From Pseudomonas baetica (GTDB taxonomy: Bacteria > Pseudomonadota > Gammaproteobacteria > Pseudomonadales > Pseudomonadaceae), in assembly GCF_019733355.1 (NCBI RefSeq), contig NZ_JAIHLQ010000010.1:1-64000 (forward strand): a stretch of 64,000 bases of DNA, read 5' to 3'. Positions 47,977 through 56,994 of this stretch are shown in pieces. The notes beneath the pieces are model-generated. The model had not been told where the DNA came from. It saw only the letters and a program-made list of their open reading frames with translations, and did not search any database. Position numbers and translations under genes: made by a program. Position 1 is the first letter of the stretch; every line of letters starts with the position of its first letter.

Positions 47977-48080
47977 CGCACACCTCGACTCATGCTCGTG
48001 ACAAATGCCTAAGCTAATGCGGGTTTGAATGGATGACTACCGATTTTTTGCTGAATGTTGCCGGAGCTGCTGAGCGCCCC

Positions 48081-48145
48081 TTCGCGAGCAAGCCCGCTCC
48101 CACAGGGGAATGCATTCCAAATGTGGGAGCGGGCTTGCTCGCGAA
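48081..48145. repeat. REP pair (inverted)
   Basis: TTCGCGAGCAAGCCCGCTCC (from 48081, continuing CACA) and TGTGGGAGCGGGCTTGCTCG (from 48122, continuing CGAA) are perfect inverted copies with a 17-base spacer. It is the best-preserved REP pair in the window and lies beyond the MscS gene stop. Confidence 0.95.
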
Positions 48146-48170
48146 GGCGTCAGAACATACGCCACGGAAT

Positions 48171-48752
48171 TTACTTCTCGAAACCGCTGGAAGGAAACAC
48201 ATCACTGCCGCGCCAGCGCCGCACCGAGCGCTGGAAGAACAAGCTGTTCGGCACCTGCACCATCGCGCTCCCCGTGCCCAGTTCCTCAGCCTCGATCAGC
48301 GTGGTGTAAAGCAGATTGATCGCCACCACCCGGCCTTTGACGCCAGGCTTGTCGGTGGTGTCCACCAACTCGACCACATCACCGAGCCGAAACGGCCCGA
48401 CGGTAAAGATCAGAATCGCGCAGAGCAGATTCGACAGCACACTCCACATTGCGAAGAACGCCACCGCCGCCACCGCGACGAATCCCGACAACGCCGTCCA
48501 CAACACCGTCGCCGATACGCCAAGGCGCTCAAGCACGAAGATCAGCGCACTGCCCATGATCAGCCAGCGCAAGCCACCGCGCAGCGGCATCAGCAACTGC
48601 GGCGGAAACGGATAGCGCTCACCCAGACGGGTCAGGCATTTGGCGACAAAGCGCTGGGCGAGGTAGCCGACCAGCAGGATCAGCAGAATCTGCACGCCGA
48701 GCCAGATCGGCTCGACCCACATGGCCGGAAGCGACAGCCTGAACGCGTCCAT
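48171..48752 (-). CDS. small MscS-family mechanosensitive channel
   Basis: A 193-aa protein. The ATG at 48752 overlaps the ABC-F stop (TGATG), which fixes the start. Two or three helices precede the pore helix and the beta domain (FTVGPFRLGDVVELV, then VPNSLFFQRSVRRW). It is shorter than E. coli MscS and lacks most of the C-terminal cage. It would release solutes on osmotic down-shock. Coupling to an ABC-F gene is unusual but probably incidental. Confidence 0.87.
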   Translation of the reverse strand: MDAFRLSLPAMWVEPIWLGVQILLILLVGYLAQRFVAKCLTRLGERYPFPPQLLMPLRGGLRWLIMGSALIFVLERLGVSATVLWTALSGFVAVAAVAFFAMWSVLSNLLCAILIFTVGPFRLGDVVELVDTTDKPGVKGRVVAINLLYTTLIEAEELGTGSAMVQVPNSLFFQRSVRRWRGSDVFPSSGFEK

Positions 48753-50662
48753 CAGGACAGCGCCTCCAGCTCCGCCTGCATGCTTTCCAGCGTCTCCAAA
48801 GCTTCCATCCACGCCTCTTCCAGTTCGGCTTCGCGCACTTTCAGTTTGGCCTGCTCGGCCAGCAGATCACGCAACTCGTTCTTGCGTGCCGGTTCGTAGA
48901 TGTCGCTGTCGCCGAGGCTGGCATCGACCTTGGCCAGTTTCTCGTGGAGCTTGCCCAGTTCGGCTTCAAGCTTGTCGGCTTCACGCTTGTGCGGTGCGAG
49001 TTGCTGACGCAATGCAGCAGCGGCCTGGCGCTGGGCCTTTTTGTCGGTCTTGTCCGGGTTGACTGGGTTGTTGCTGACCGGCGCGTTGCGCTGACGGTAT
49101 TCCACCAGCCAACGGGCGTAGTCTTCGAGGTCGCCATCGAACTCTTCGACCTTGCCGTCGGCGACCAGATAGAAGTTATCAGTGGTGCTCTTGAGCAAAT
49201 GCCGATCGTGAGACACCACCAGTACCGCGCCACTGAACTCCTGCAAAGCCATGGTCAGCGCCAGGCGCATTTCCAGGTCGAGGTGGTTGGTCGGTTCATC
49301 GAGCAGCAACAGGTTCGGCCGCTCCCAAGCGATCAACGCCAGGGCCAGACGGGCCTTTTCGCCACCGGAGAAATTCAGCACCGGCTCATCGAGCCGTGCA
49401 CCGCGGAAGTCGAAACCGCCGAGGAAGTCGCGCAGGGTCTGCTCGCGCTCGGTTGGCGCCAGACGCTGCAAGTGCAGCAACGGGCTGGCCTTGGCATCCA
49501 GCGAGTCGAGCTGATGCTGGGCGAAATAGCCGACCACGGTGTTCTCGCCACGCGTCAGGCGACCGGCCAGCGGTTGCAGCTCACCGGCGAGGTTCTTGAT
49601 CAGCGTCGATTTACCCGCACCGTTAGGGCCGAGCAGACCGATCCGCGCGCCGGGGGTCAGTTGCAGCTTGACCTTCTCCAGCACGGTTCGGTCGCCGTAG
49701 CCCAGGTTCGCATCGGACAAATCAATCAGCGTGCTGGAGATCTTGGTCGACTCGCGGAACACGAAGTCGAACGGCGAATCGACGTGGGCCGCCGACAGTT
49801 CTTCCATGCGCTCCAGTGCCTTGATCCGGCTCTGTGCCTGACGGGCCTTGGTGGCCTGAGCCTTGAAACGGGCGATGTAGCTTTCCATGTGCGCACGTTG
49901 CGCCTGCTGCTTCTCGTAGGCCTGTTGCTGCTGGGCCAGACGCTCGGCACGGGCACGTTCGAACGCGGTGTAGCCGCCACGGTAGAGGGTGATTTTGCGC
50001 TGATCGACGTGGGCCACATGGTCGACGACTTCATCGAGGAAATCGCGGTCGTGGGAAATCAGCAGCAAGGTGCCCGGGTAACTTTTCAGCCACTCTTCGA
50101 GCCAGATGATGGCATCGAGGTCCAAGTGGTTGGTCGGTTCGTCGAGCAGCAGCAAATCCGACGGACACATCAAAGCCTGCGCCAGATTCAGACGCATCCG
50201 CCAGCCACCGGAGAAATCTCCTACCTGGCGATCCATCTGTTCGTTGGTAAATCCCAGGCCAGCCAGCAGCTTGCGGGCTCGGGCGTCGGCGGTGTAGCCA
50301 TTAGCGCTGTCGAGCTCGGCGTGCAGGCGGGCCAGCGCCACGCCATCATGGGCCGCTTCGGCTGCGGTAAGGTCACGCTGCACTTCGCGTAGACGCAGGT
50401 CGCCATCGAGCACATAGTCGACCGCCAGGCGTTCAAGCGTGTCGACCTCCTGACGCATGTGCGCGATCCGCCAGTCGGCCGGCAGCAGGCAATCGCCCGA
50501 ATCCGGGTGCAACTCGCCGCGCAGCAAGGCGAACAGGCTGGATTTGCCGGCGCCGTTGGCGCCGATGAGGCCGGCTTTGTGGCCGGCGTGCAGGGTCAGC
50601 TCGGCGTCTTCTAGCAGACGTTGCGGGCCACGCTGTAAAGTCAGGTTCTGAAGTCGGATCAT
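48752..50662 (-). CDS. ABC-F ATPase, YheS type
   Basis: A 636-aa soluble protein with two ATP-binding cassettes: Walker A GANGAGKSS and GPNGAGKST, signatures FSGGWRMR and FSGGEKAR, and both Walker B segments LLLDEPTNHLD. The P-site linker between them (about residues 240-310) is Gln/Arg/Ala-rich. The C-terminal region after about residue 530 is a coiled coil. ABC-F proteins bind the ribosomal E site and relieve stalling; length and tail match E. coli YheS better than EttA or Uup. Confidence 0.9.
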   Translation of the reverse strand: MIRLQNLTLQRGPQRLLEDAELTLHAGHKAGLIGANGAGKSSLFALLRGELHPDSGDCLLPADWRIAHMRQEVDTLERLAVDYVLDGDLRLREVQRDLTAAEAAHDGVALARLHAELDSANGYTADARARKLLAGLGFTNEQMDRQVGDFSGGWRMRLNLAQALMCPSDLLLLDEPTNHLDLDAIIWLEEWLKSYPGTLLLISHDRDFLDEVVDHVAHVDQRKITLYRGGYTAFERARAERLAQQQQAYEKQQAQRAHMESYIARFKAQATKARQAQSRIKALERMEELSAAHVDSPFDFVFRESTKISSTLIDLSDANLGYGDRTVLEKVKLQLTPGARIGLLGPNGAGKSTLIKNLAGELQPLAGRLTRGENTVVGYFAQHQLDSLDAKASPLLHLQRLAPTEREQTLRDFLGGFDFRGARLDEPVLNFSGGEKARLALALIAWERPNLLLLDEPTNHLDLEMRLALTMALQEFSGAVLVVSHDRHLLKSTTDNFYLVADGKVEEFDGDLEDYARWLVEYRQRNAPVSNNPVNPDKTDKKAQRQAAAALRQQLAPHKREADKLEAELGKLHEKLAKVDASLGDSDIYEPARKNELRDLLAEQAKLKVREAELEEAWMEALETLESMQAELEALS

Positions 50663-50712
50663 AATGGCGGCGGAGTCTACCAGCTTCGCTCACAACTGGC
50701 GCGAGTAGCACG

Positions 50713-51177
50713 ATGTCCTCTGACCTGTGGAGCTTTTCCCTTGCCACCTACGCCCGCCCGGGCGTGGAAAACGCCTGCCTGCACATGCAAGCGGCGGGCA
50801 CCAATGTCTGCTTGCTGCTTTGCGGCCTATGGCTGGAACAACGCGGGGTGACCTGCAGTGAGCAACGCGTGCGGCAACTGCAAATGCTGGTGGAACCTTG
50901 GGACGTGGAGGTGGTGCAGCCACTGCGTGCATTGCGCACTCAATGGAAAAGCCTGGCGAAGGAAGATCCGGTGCTCAAGGGGCTGCGCGATCAAATGAAG
51001 TCGCTGGAGCTGGAAGCCGAACGGCATCTGCTGTGGCAGTTGGAGCAGGCGGCGCAGAATTGGCCGTTGCATGACGCCCCAGGGTCGGGGGCATGGCTGG
51101 AGAGCTTGGCGACAACAGCCGCCAACCTGAACCGCGACGCGCTGCAAAGGCTGCGCGTCGCGGCAGCCGGCACTTAG
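50713..51177 (+). CDS. TIGR02444 family protein
   Basis: A 154-aa, mainly helical protein. The start SSDLWSFSLATYARPGVENA and LHMQAAGTNVCLLLCGLWLE are the family hallmarks. No catalytic motif is visible and no function is known to me. It is divergent from the ABC-F gene and its end overlaps the algP stop by 4 bases tail to tail, as conserved in pseudomonads. Confidence 0.86.
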   Translation: MSSDLWSFSLATYARPGVENACLHMQAAGTNVCLLLCGLWLEQRGVTCSEQRVRQLQMLVEPWDVEVVQPLRALRTQWKSLAKEDPVLKGLRDQMKSLELEAERHLLWQLEQAAQNWPLHDAPGSGAWLESLATTAANLNRDALQRLRVAAAGT

Positions 51178-52274
51178 GAAGCGCTGGTCGGGTTGTTGGT
51201 GCTGCTCGACGCAGCGGCTGGCGCTGGTGCAGTCGTGGTAGTCGAAGCACTGGCGGCCGACGAGGCCGGGGCTGCCGGTGCAGCAGGCTTGGCAGCCGGA
51301 GCGGTTGCCGGTTTTACAGCGGCTGGTTTGGCAGCAACTGGTTTTTTCACGGCAGGCTTGGCGGCCGATTTGGCTGCTGGCTTGACGGCAGCAGTAGCCG
51401 GTTTGGCGGCGGGTTTAACTGCTGGTTTTGCAGCTGGCTTGGCGGCGGGTTTCGCCGCAGCTTTGGCGGCGACCGGTTTAGCGGCAGTCCTGGCAGCCGG
51501 TTTAGCAGCGGTTTTTACCGCCGCTTTGGCAGCCGGTTTAGCGGTTGATTTTGCCGCTGTGGATTTAGCTGGAGCAGCTTTGGCAGCGGCTGGTTTTACA
51601 GCGGCTTTTGTAGCAGCCGTTTTGGCCGCAACTGGTTTTGCAGCAGTCGGTTTTGCAGCAGTAGTTTTAGCCGCCGTTTTTGCAGCGCTTGCCGCAGCCG
51701 GTTTTTTCGCCGCAGGCTTCGCAGCCGTTTTCACAGGTGCTTTTGCAGGTGCTTTTGCAACTGGCTTAGCTACCGGCTTTGCAGCGGGTTTGGCAGCAGC
51801 CGTTTTCGCCGGTGCTTTGGCAGCAGCAGGTTTGGCTGCTGCTTTCTTCGCAGGTGCTGCAGCAGGCTTCGCGTCACGGGATGACAGAACCTTGCTCACT
51901 GCTTCTTGCACACGGCCAACACCCTGGGCCAATTTCAGGCTTTCCTGAGCATCGCGCTTGAGTTGCAGAATGTAGTTGCGAGTGTCGGACTGACGTTCTT
52001 TCAGAGCATCGAGCAGTTCTTCGAGCTCTTTCACTGCGCCTTTGGCTTTGGTCTGTGCCTTGGCTTTACCGGCGGCGGCGGCGTCCTGCAATTTGGTGCG
52101 CGACTTGTGCAGTTTTTCTTGCGCCTTGCCGCGTTGCTTTTCCAGTTTGGCGAGCAGTTTTTCAGCATCAGCCAAGGCTTGGGAGCAAGCGTTTTCCAGA
52201 TGCTCGAGCAAGCTGCCCGAGAGTTGTTGGAGTAAGTGCAACGGAGTGTTTACAGGCTTCTTGGTGGCCGACAT
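51174..52274 (-). CDS. algP: alginate regulatory histone H1-like protein AlgP
   Basis: A 366-aa protein. The first 130 residues are a helical, phasin-like domain (LLQQLSGSLLEHLENACSQA onward). The rest (about 140-345) is a long low-complexity tail of Lys-Pro-Ala-Ala type repeats, like eukaryotic histone H1, and would bind DNA without specificity. In P. aeruginosa AlgP (AlgR3) affects algD expression. The tail DNA is repetitive and prone to length change. The opposite strand shows a long hydrophobic Ala/Gly frame that is only a shadow. Confidence 0.93.
   Translation of the reverse strand: MSATKKPVNTPLHLLQQLSGSLLEHLENACSQALADAEKLLAKLEKQRGKAQEKLHKSRTKLQDAAAAGKAKAQTKAKGAVKELEELLDALKERQSDTRNYILQLKRDAQESLKLAQGVGRVQEAVSKVLSSRDAKPAAAPAKKAAAKPAAAKAPAKTAAAKPAAKPVAKPVAKAPAKAPVKTAAKPAAKKPAAASAAKTAAKTTAAKPTAAKPVAAKTAATKAAVKPAAAKAAPAKSTAAKSTAKPAAKAAVKTAAKPAARTAAKPVAAKAAAKPAAKPAAKPAVKPAAKPATAAVKPAAKSAAKPAVKKPVAAKPAAVKPATAPAAKPAAPAAPASSAASASTTTTAPAPAAASSSTNNPTSAS
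51300..51870. repeat. imperfect short tandem repeats encoding the AlgP tail
   Basis: Many diverged 12-bp units, on the plus strand of the type GCAGCCGGTTTA or GCGGCTGGTTTT, encode the Lys-Pro-Ala-Ala array. Length variation by recombination is likely here. Confidence 0.85.
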
Positions 52275-52466
52275 GGTTTACCTCCTGGCTGACGTGAGTG
52301 CGGCTCATACTAGACCTCTGCTGCTACCGCCGCTAGGTCATCTTGACAGTAAGGAAAGCGCTGCGTTGCACCGAAGTGAAAATGTTCTGCATTAAGTCAA
52401 AAGCAGTTCACCGTTGCAGACGTTCGCGCTGGCATAATCCACCGCATCTCAGGTCGGAGAGTGCCT

Positions 52467-53132
52467 ATGTCGCGCTACCTTTTTTTATCCCTCTGCATGA
52501 TTTTTTCAGCGGCCCACGCCGACGAAAAAACCACCGCGAACGACGCTCATGATCTTGCCTACAGCCTCGGTGCCAGCCTGGGCGAACGCTTGCGCCAGGA
52601 AGTCCCGCAGTTGCAGATCCAGGCGCTGGTGGACGGCTTGCAACAGGCCTATCAAGGCAAGCCGCTGGCGCTGAGTGAAGCGCGGATCGAGCAGATTCTG
52701 GCCGATCATGAATCGCAGAATGCCGAGCACGCCGCGATGCCTACGAGCGACGCGGCGATGGAAAACGAGCAGCGCTTTCTGAGCGCCGAAAAAGCCAAAC
52801 CGGGTGTGAAGGAACTCGCCGACGGCATCCTGCTCACCGAGCTTGCGCACGGCACCGGCGCCAAGGCCGGTCCCGATGGAAAAGTGCAGGTGTTGTATAT
52901 CGGTCGTTTGCCAGACGGCACGGTGTTCGATCAGAACACTCAGCCGCAATGGTTCAACCTCGACAGCGTGATTGCCGGTTGGCGCACCGCTTTGCAAAAC
53001 ATGCCGGTGGGCTCCAAATGGCGACTGGTGATTCCATCGGATCAAGCGTATGGCGCCGATGGTGCAGGCGACTTGATCGCGCCATTCACACCACTGGTGT
53101 TTGAAGTCGAATTGCGCGGTGCGACGAGCTGA
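52467..53132 (+). CDS. FKBP-type peptidyl-prolyl isomerase, periplasmic
   Basis: A 221-aa FkpA/Mip-like foldase. The ATG at 52467 (GGAGA at 52456-52460 upstream) gives a signal peptide ending AHA-DEK; a GTG 6 bases earlier is less likely. An N-terminal dimerisation region (HDLAYSLGASLGERLRQEVP) precedes the FKBP domain (VLYIGRLPDGTVFDQ, VIAGWRTALQNMPVGSKWRL). It helps proline isomerisation in the periplasm. It sits between algP and algQ as in P. aeruginosa, and a strong terminator follows. Confidence 0.92.
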   Translation: MSRYLFLSLCMIFSAAHADEKTTANDAHDLAYSLGASLGERLRQEVPQLQIQALVDGLQQAYQGKPLALSEARIEQILADHESQNAEHAAMPTSDAAMENEQRFLSAEKAKPGVKELADGILLTELAHGTGAKAGPDGKVQVLYIGRLPDGTVFDQNTQPQWFNLDSVIAGWRTALQNMPVGSKWRLVIPSDQAYGADGAGDLIAPFTPLVFEVELRGATS

Positions 53133-53140
53133 TCAGGCAT

Positions 53141-53174
53141 AAAAAAACGGTGCGCTTTGGGCGCACCGTTTTTT
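53141..53174. terminator. bidirectional terminator between FKBP gene and algQ
   Basis: AAAAAAACGGTGCGC pairs with GCGCACCGTTTTTT around a 5-nt loop. It ends the FKBP gene (plus) and algQ (minus). Confidence 0.93.
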
Positions 53175-53188
53175 ATTGAAAAAGCCAA

Positions 53189-53647
53189 TCAGGCCTGAAC
53201 CGGATCTTCTGTTTTGTGTGCGGTATGCAGCACTTCAATCAGGCAGTCTTCCAGCTCGAAGCGTTCGTGAAGCAGTCCACCGAGCTCCTTGAACTTCTCT
53301 GCAACGCATTTACCGTCATCGCAAAGATCGTTGAACGCGAGGAGTTTTTCAGTGATGACATCGATGCGCGGATAGATCGTTTCGGCGAGTTCAAGGCCGC
53401 GAGTGTCGCCAAATGCCTTGGCCTCACCGGTCAACTGTTCGTAGATTTCGAAGTGTCCAGCCGATACGTAGTCGACCAGCACGCCGCAGAATTCCTGCAA
53501 GGGCTTGCGATTCTCGGACAACGCCTGGGGCTCAGCGCCGAGCTTGTCGTAGGCGCCAATCAGCTCCTCACGCTCTTGCAACCAGCGGTCGATCAGCAGA
53601 TGAACTCCACCCCAACGTTCCTGAGCATTCTGACAACTTTCGAGCAT
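53189..53647 (-). CDS. algQ: anti-sigma-70 factor / alginate regulator AlgQ
   Basis: A 152-aa Rsd/AlgQ-family helical bundle that binds region 4 of sigma-70 and shifts RNA polymerase toward other sigma factors. The start is taken at the ATG at 53647 ([20 protein letters not shown]), which matches the family N-terminus; a longer frame adds nine residues. Key segments are [12 protein letters not shown] and [20 protein letters not shown]. In P. aeruginosa AlgQ also affects alginate, pyoverdine and nucleoside diphosphate kinase. The gap to dsbB (53648-53830) holds its promoter region and no gene. Confidence 0.93.
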   Translation of the reverse strand: MLESCQNAQERWGGVHLLIDRWLQEREELIGAYDKLGAEPQALSENRKPLQEFCGVLVDYVSAGHFEIYEQLTGEAKAFGDTRGLELAETIYPRIDVITEKLLAFNDLCDDGKCVAEKFKELGGLLHERFELEDCLIEVLHTAHKTEDPVQA

Positions 53648-53830
53648 GGCGATCTCTCTTCCCTTGTGGGTCATGCTGCTCTACACCCGCGTCCCGCTTT
53701 TGGTTTTGACTTGGGGGACGGCCGGGCAGAGCGTCATCGAGCAACATAAATCCAATGACACGTGGGGGCCAGATTATGCCCGCACGCCTATGGCTTCAAG
53801 GTACGCAGGAGATAAAGTTCATACAAGTGT

Positions 53831-54382
53831 TTAATCCCTGATCAGCTTCCGGTGCGACGCTTCGCCGCCCGGCGGTCGTTGCAGAGCATTCCAGACCAGT
53901 CGCAACAATTGATAAACGGCAAGAATCGACACCGCTACAAAGAACAACAAACTCCACTCCGGGATACTCAGATCGAACAGCGTCCAGGAAATTTCGGCGC
54001 AATCGGCACCGCCGTTAAACATCTTTTGCAACGCGCAGATCCACGGCAAACCGTTGAACATCGTTTCCGGCGGCGGGGCACAATTGAGCATTTGCAGCAC
54101 AGGATCACTTTGAATCAATACCTGCCGCCAGGCCGCTGTGGTGCCCCCCAGACTTGCGCCCAGCGCAAACAGCCAGTAAAGCCACAGACCGACACGTTTG
54201 GGACCGTGCACCGCCGCCAGACCACAAGAGGCGCACAGCAGCGTGAGGAACAGCCGCTGCACCAGGCATAGACTGCACGGCGTCAGGCCGACCGCGTATT
54301 CAAGATAATAGGAAGCTCCCAGAGCAAAGGCCCCCGCAGTGAAAGCCATGAAGAACAAGGAGCGTGAGCAGGCCAACGACAT
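53831..54382 (-). CDS. dsbB: disulfide bond formation protein DsbB (DsbH-type)
   Basis: A 183-aa four-helix inner-membrane protein that re-oxidises DsbA and passes electrons to ubiquinone. The first redox pair is TPCSLC (C36, C39) and the second is C101 and C116 in the periplasmic loop. Pseudomonads often carry two DsbB proteins; the one next to algQ and hemY is called DsbH in P. aeruginosa. It would draw on the ubiquinone made by the ubi genes nearby. Confidence 0.92.
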   Translation of the reverse strand: MSLACSRSLFFMAFTAGAFALGASYYLEYAVGLTPCSLCLVQRLFLTLLCASCGLAAVHGPKRVGLWLYWLFALGASLGGTTAAWRQVLIQSDPVLQMLNCAPPPETMFNGLPWICALQKMFNGGADCAEISWTLFDLSIPEWSLLFFVAVSILAVYQLLRLVWNALQRPPGGEASHRKLIRD

Positions 54383-54574
54383 GGCTTTTCCGTAACAGTA
54401 GAGACAGACGGTTACGGTAGAGGAAAGCGTGTCAGCCTTTCAAGGCAACGCCCTGCCGACAGTTCACCAGATGTGTAGGGAAAACCCGACAGGTTCGAGA
54501 GGAATAGGTGCAATCCACTGTAGGACTTTGCCCCTGACGCGCCTTGAAGTTAAATTTTCGGTCGCCAAACGGGA

Positions 54575-54596
54575 ACGAGGGAGCGACCTCCCTCGT
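54575..54596 (-). terminator. hairpin downstream of hemY, possible terminator
   Basis: ACGAGGGAG and CTCCCTCGT form a perfect 9-bp stem with loop CGAC, only 4 bases after the hemY stop. There is no real T run (minus strand continues TCCCGTTTGG), so it may be a weak terminator or a 3' mRNA cap. The remaining part of 54383-54574 shows no gene. Confidence 0.5.
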
Positions 54597-54600
54597 GACT

Positions 54601-55839
54601 TCAGACGTGCGCCGGGACCGGAAGCGGCGCGGCCAGCAGGCGCTCGTCCAGTAGACCCAGTCCTTCCTGAAACAACTGATTGCTGCGATCAGTGTCGCCC
54701 AGTTGCGCGAGCAAGCGCGCCAGTTCCGCACAGGCTTCCGGATTGCGCTGCACACGCAGGCTGCTTTCCAGATAATCCCGCGCCTTCCCCCATAGACTGG
54801 TTTGCAGACACAGACGCCCCAACGTCAGGAGCAGACCTGGATCGTTCGGATGATCCTTGAGCCAGCCTTCAGCGGTTTGCAGTTGACGCGCCGGATCGCT
54901 GCCGCGAACCAGGCCATAAAGACGTGCCAGATGGCTGTCGTAATTGCGCTTTAGGGCCGTACGCAGTACTTCTTCTGCCTCCACCTGAGCACCTAGCTGA
55001 CGCAATTGCTCGGCGTAAGCCAACACCAGCGGCGACTCCTGGCGCTGCGCCGAAGTCAGTTGCTGCCAGGCGCGATTGAGGGACTGCAGGCCAACGGAGC
55101 CGTCCTCTTCGCGCTGCGCGGCCAACGACAGATTCTCACCCCAGGCACGGCGTTCCAGTTCAGCCAGTTCAGCGCGTGGCAGGACTTTGTCCTTGCGCAG
55201 TTCAGGCAGCAATCGAATCACCGCGGACCATTCGCCGCGCTGTTGATACAGGCGCTGCAACTGGCGCAGCGTCTGCACATTGTGTGGATGACGCTCGTGC
55301 ATCGCTTGCAATGTCACCAGCGCGCCATCGGTATCGCCGCGGTCGGTCTGCAACTGTGCATGACTCAGAGCAATCGCCAGCTCAGCTTGTGGCTGACGCT
55401 CCAGAGCGCGCTCCAGCAGACGATCACAATCCTCGTAATTGCCTTGTTCGTTGGCCGCGCGGGCAGCACCGAGATAGTAGAGCAGAGGCTGGCGTTCGGC
55501 TTCGGCGGCACGATACAAATGACGCTGAGCGCTGGCCCAGCGACCTTCTGCCAGATCCAGTTGGCCATGCTCGATTGCCACCTGTATCCGCCGGCTGCGG
55601 TTGCGCCGCGACCATGGATTGACCACGCCACTGGACGTCATGACCAGCTCGACCAACGCCTTGATGCCCCAGACCAGCAACCACAACACCGCGATCAGCG
55701 CCAACGTCGCCCACAGACTCGACTCGTAGCGGAAGGACTTGTAGGCCACCAGCACGTAACCGGAATGCTCAGCAATCGCCAGGCCCAATGCTGCCGTCGC
55801 GGCGATCACCAGAAACACGATCACATACAGACGTTTCAT
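54601..55839 (-). CDS. hemY: HemY-family TPR protein
   Basis: A 412-aa inner-membrane protein. Two N-terminal helices (about residues 1-60) hold the HemY N domain, and the rest is a tetratricopeptide-type repeat region (ALERQPQAELAIALSHAQLQ and similar). Note that this HemY is the tetrapyrrole-cluster TPR protein, not the protoporphyrinogen oxidase of Bacillus. It overlaps hemX by 4 bases and is the last gene of the hemC-hemD-hemX-hemY unit. Its precise role in heme synthesis is unclear. Confidence 0.92.
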   Translation of the reverse strand: MKRLYVIVFLVIAATAALGLAIAEHSGYVLVAYKSFRYESSLWATLALIAVLWLLVWGIKALVELVMTSSGVVNPWSRRNRSRRIQVAIEHGQLDLAEGRWASAQRHLYRAAEAERQPLLYYLGAARAANEQGNYEDCDRLLERALERQPQAELAIALSHAQLQTDRGDTDGALVTLQAMHERHPHNVQTLRQLQRLYQQRGEWSAVIRLLPELRKDKVLPRAELAELERRAWGENLSLAAQREEDGSVGLQSLNRAWQQLTSAQRQESPLVLAYAEQLRQLGAQVEAEEVLRTALKRNYDSHLARLYGLVRGSDPARQLQTAEGWLKDHPNDPGLLLTLGRLCLQTSLWGKARDYLESSLRVQRNPEACAELARLLAQLGDTDRSNQLFQEGLGLLDERLLAAPLPVPAHV

Positions 55840-56978
55840 GGTGTGGCCTCCTGCGCGGTGTTGGCGGCAGGTTTGGCGAAGGGTTTCACCGATTCCTCGG
55901 CGTTGACATTACGCCGCTCCAGATAGGCTTGCACCGCACTCAGGGTGCCGGTCAGATCCGGGGTGTTGACCGTGACCGGTTCCTTGCTCAGCTCGGCAAC
56001 CTGCTCAAGCATCACTTTGCTTTGCGGATTGTCCGGGTTGAAGTTGCCGTGCAACACGTCCCGCGCCTCGGTCAGCGCCTGGGTGTACACCGGCGCCTGA
56101 CCATTGAGCGCCGCCCACTGCGCCTGTTCCAGCGCCAGGCTCAAAGCCAGGCGCACCTGGCTCAGACTCTGCCCGGCCAGCAGTGGCTTCACATTCTTGT
56201 CAGCGTTGAAATCAATACGAATGTAGCGAGAGACCTCATCCCACCACTGTGCCCAGCGACTGGCGCCGTCACCATCGGCCGTCAGACCGAGCAGCGACTC
56301 GCCGCGATCCTTGTACTCCGGCGCCAGTTCGGTAAGGCCGATAACCTGATCACGCAGCGCACCCAGACGCAGGAACAACCCGGTGCGATCCGGCTGCTCG
56401 GTGCTGCGCAATGCGACGAGGGTTTTCGCCACTTGCTCACGAGCAGCGAAAGAGCCGGGGTCGTTTTGCTCGCGAAGAATTTCGTCGGCGCCCTGCACCA
56501 GGGCTTGAGCGCTGCTGATGTCCTGCAACGCCGAAAGACGCAGGCTGGCCAGACGCAGCAGGTGTTCGGCCTCGGCCAGACGCCAATCCTTGCGACTGGC
56601 GCCAAGGACGGTTTCCAGACGTTGACTCAGTCGTTGCTGATCACCCTGAAGCTGAGCCACCAGACGCTGGCGATCAGCAAGTTCGTCGGCGCCCGGCAAC
56701 TGCGCGAGACGCTCGCTCAGCCGCTGCTCGCTGAGCTTCAGGCTCTGCGCCTGATCATTCAACGTCTGGACCTGACCCGACTGCTGCTCAGTGTTGGTTT
56801 GCAGGTGACGCACCTGCCAGACACCCCAACCACCGATCGCGACACCGGCAGCACCGAGCAACAGGGCGACGATGGCCAGTCCATTGTCTCGGCGCGGCTC
56901 TTTGGCCGGCGGTGGAGTTTCAACCTGCTTTTCAAGCACAGGCTGGACGTCATCTTTAGGCAAGGCTGTTTCGCTCAC
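55836..56978 (-). CDS. hemX: HemX-family uroporphyrinogen-III C-methyltransferase-like protein
   Basis: A 380-aa protein. An N-terminal Pro/Glu-rich cytosolic tail is followed by one membrane helix (about residues 30-55, IVALLLGAAGVAIGGWGVWQ) and a large helical coiled-coil domain. It is annotated as a methyltransferase by cluster, but no SAM-binding motif is visible. It lies between hemD and hemY, 16 bases after hemD. It probably scaffolds heme or envelope functions; function uncertain. Confidence 0.9.
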   Translation of the reverse strand: MSETALPKDDVQPVLEKQVETPPPAKEPRRDNGLAIVALLLGAAGVAIGGWGVWQVRHLQTNTEQQSGQVQTLNDQAQSLKLSEQRLSERLAQLPGADELADRQRLVAQLQGDQQRLSQRLETVLGASRKDWRLAEAEHLLRLASLRLSALQDISSAQALVQGADEILREQNDPGSFAAREQVAKTLVALRSTEQPDRTGLFLRLGALRDQVIGLTELAPEYKDRGESLLGLTADGDGASRWAQWWDEVSRYIRIDFNADKNVKPLLAGQSLSQVRLALSLALEQAQWAALNGQAPVYTQALTEARDVLHGNFNPDNPQSKVMLEQVAELSKEPVTVNTPDLTGTLSAVQAYLERRNVNAEESVKPFAKPAANTAQEATP

Positions 56979-56994
56979 GTATCCATCCTTTGCA

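Noticed and set aside
48944..50392. 482-codon plus-strand frame opposite the ABC-F gene
   Set aside because: Shadow of the coding strand with no recognisable motif.
51193..51948. 251-codon hydrophobic Ala/Gly/Phe frame opposite algP
   Set aside because: Produced by the complement of the Lys-Pro-Ala-Ala codons; it resembles a membrane protein by composition only.
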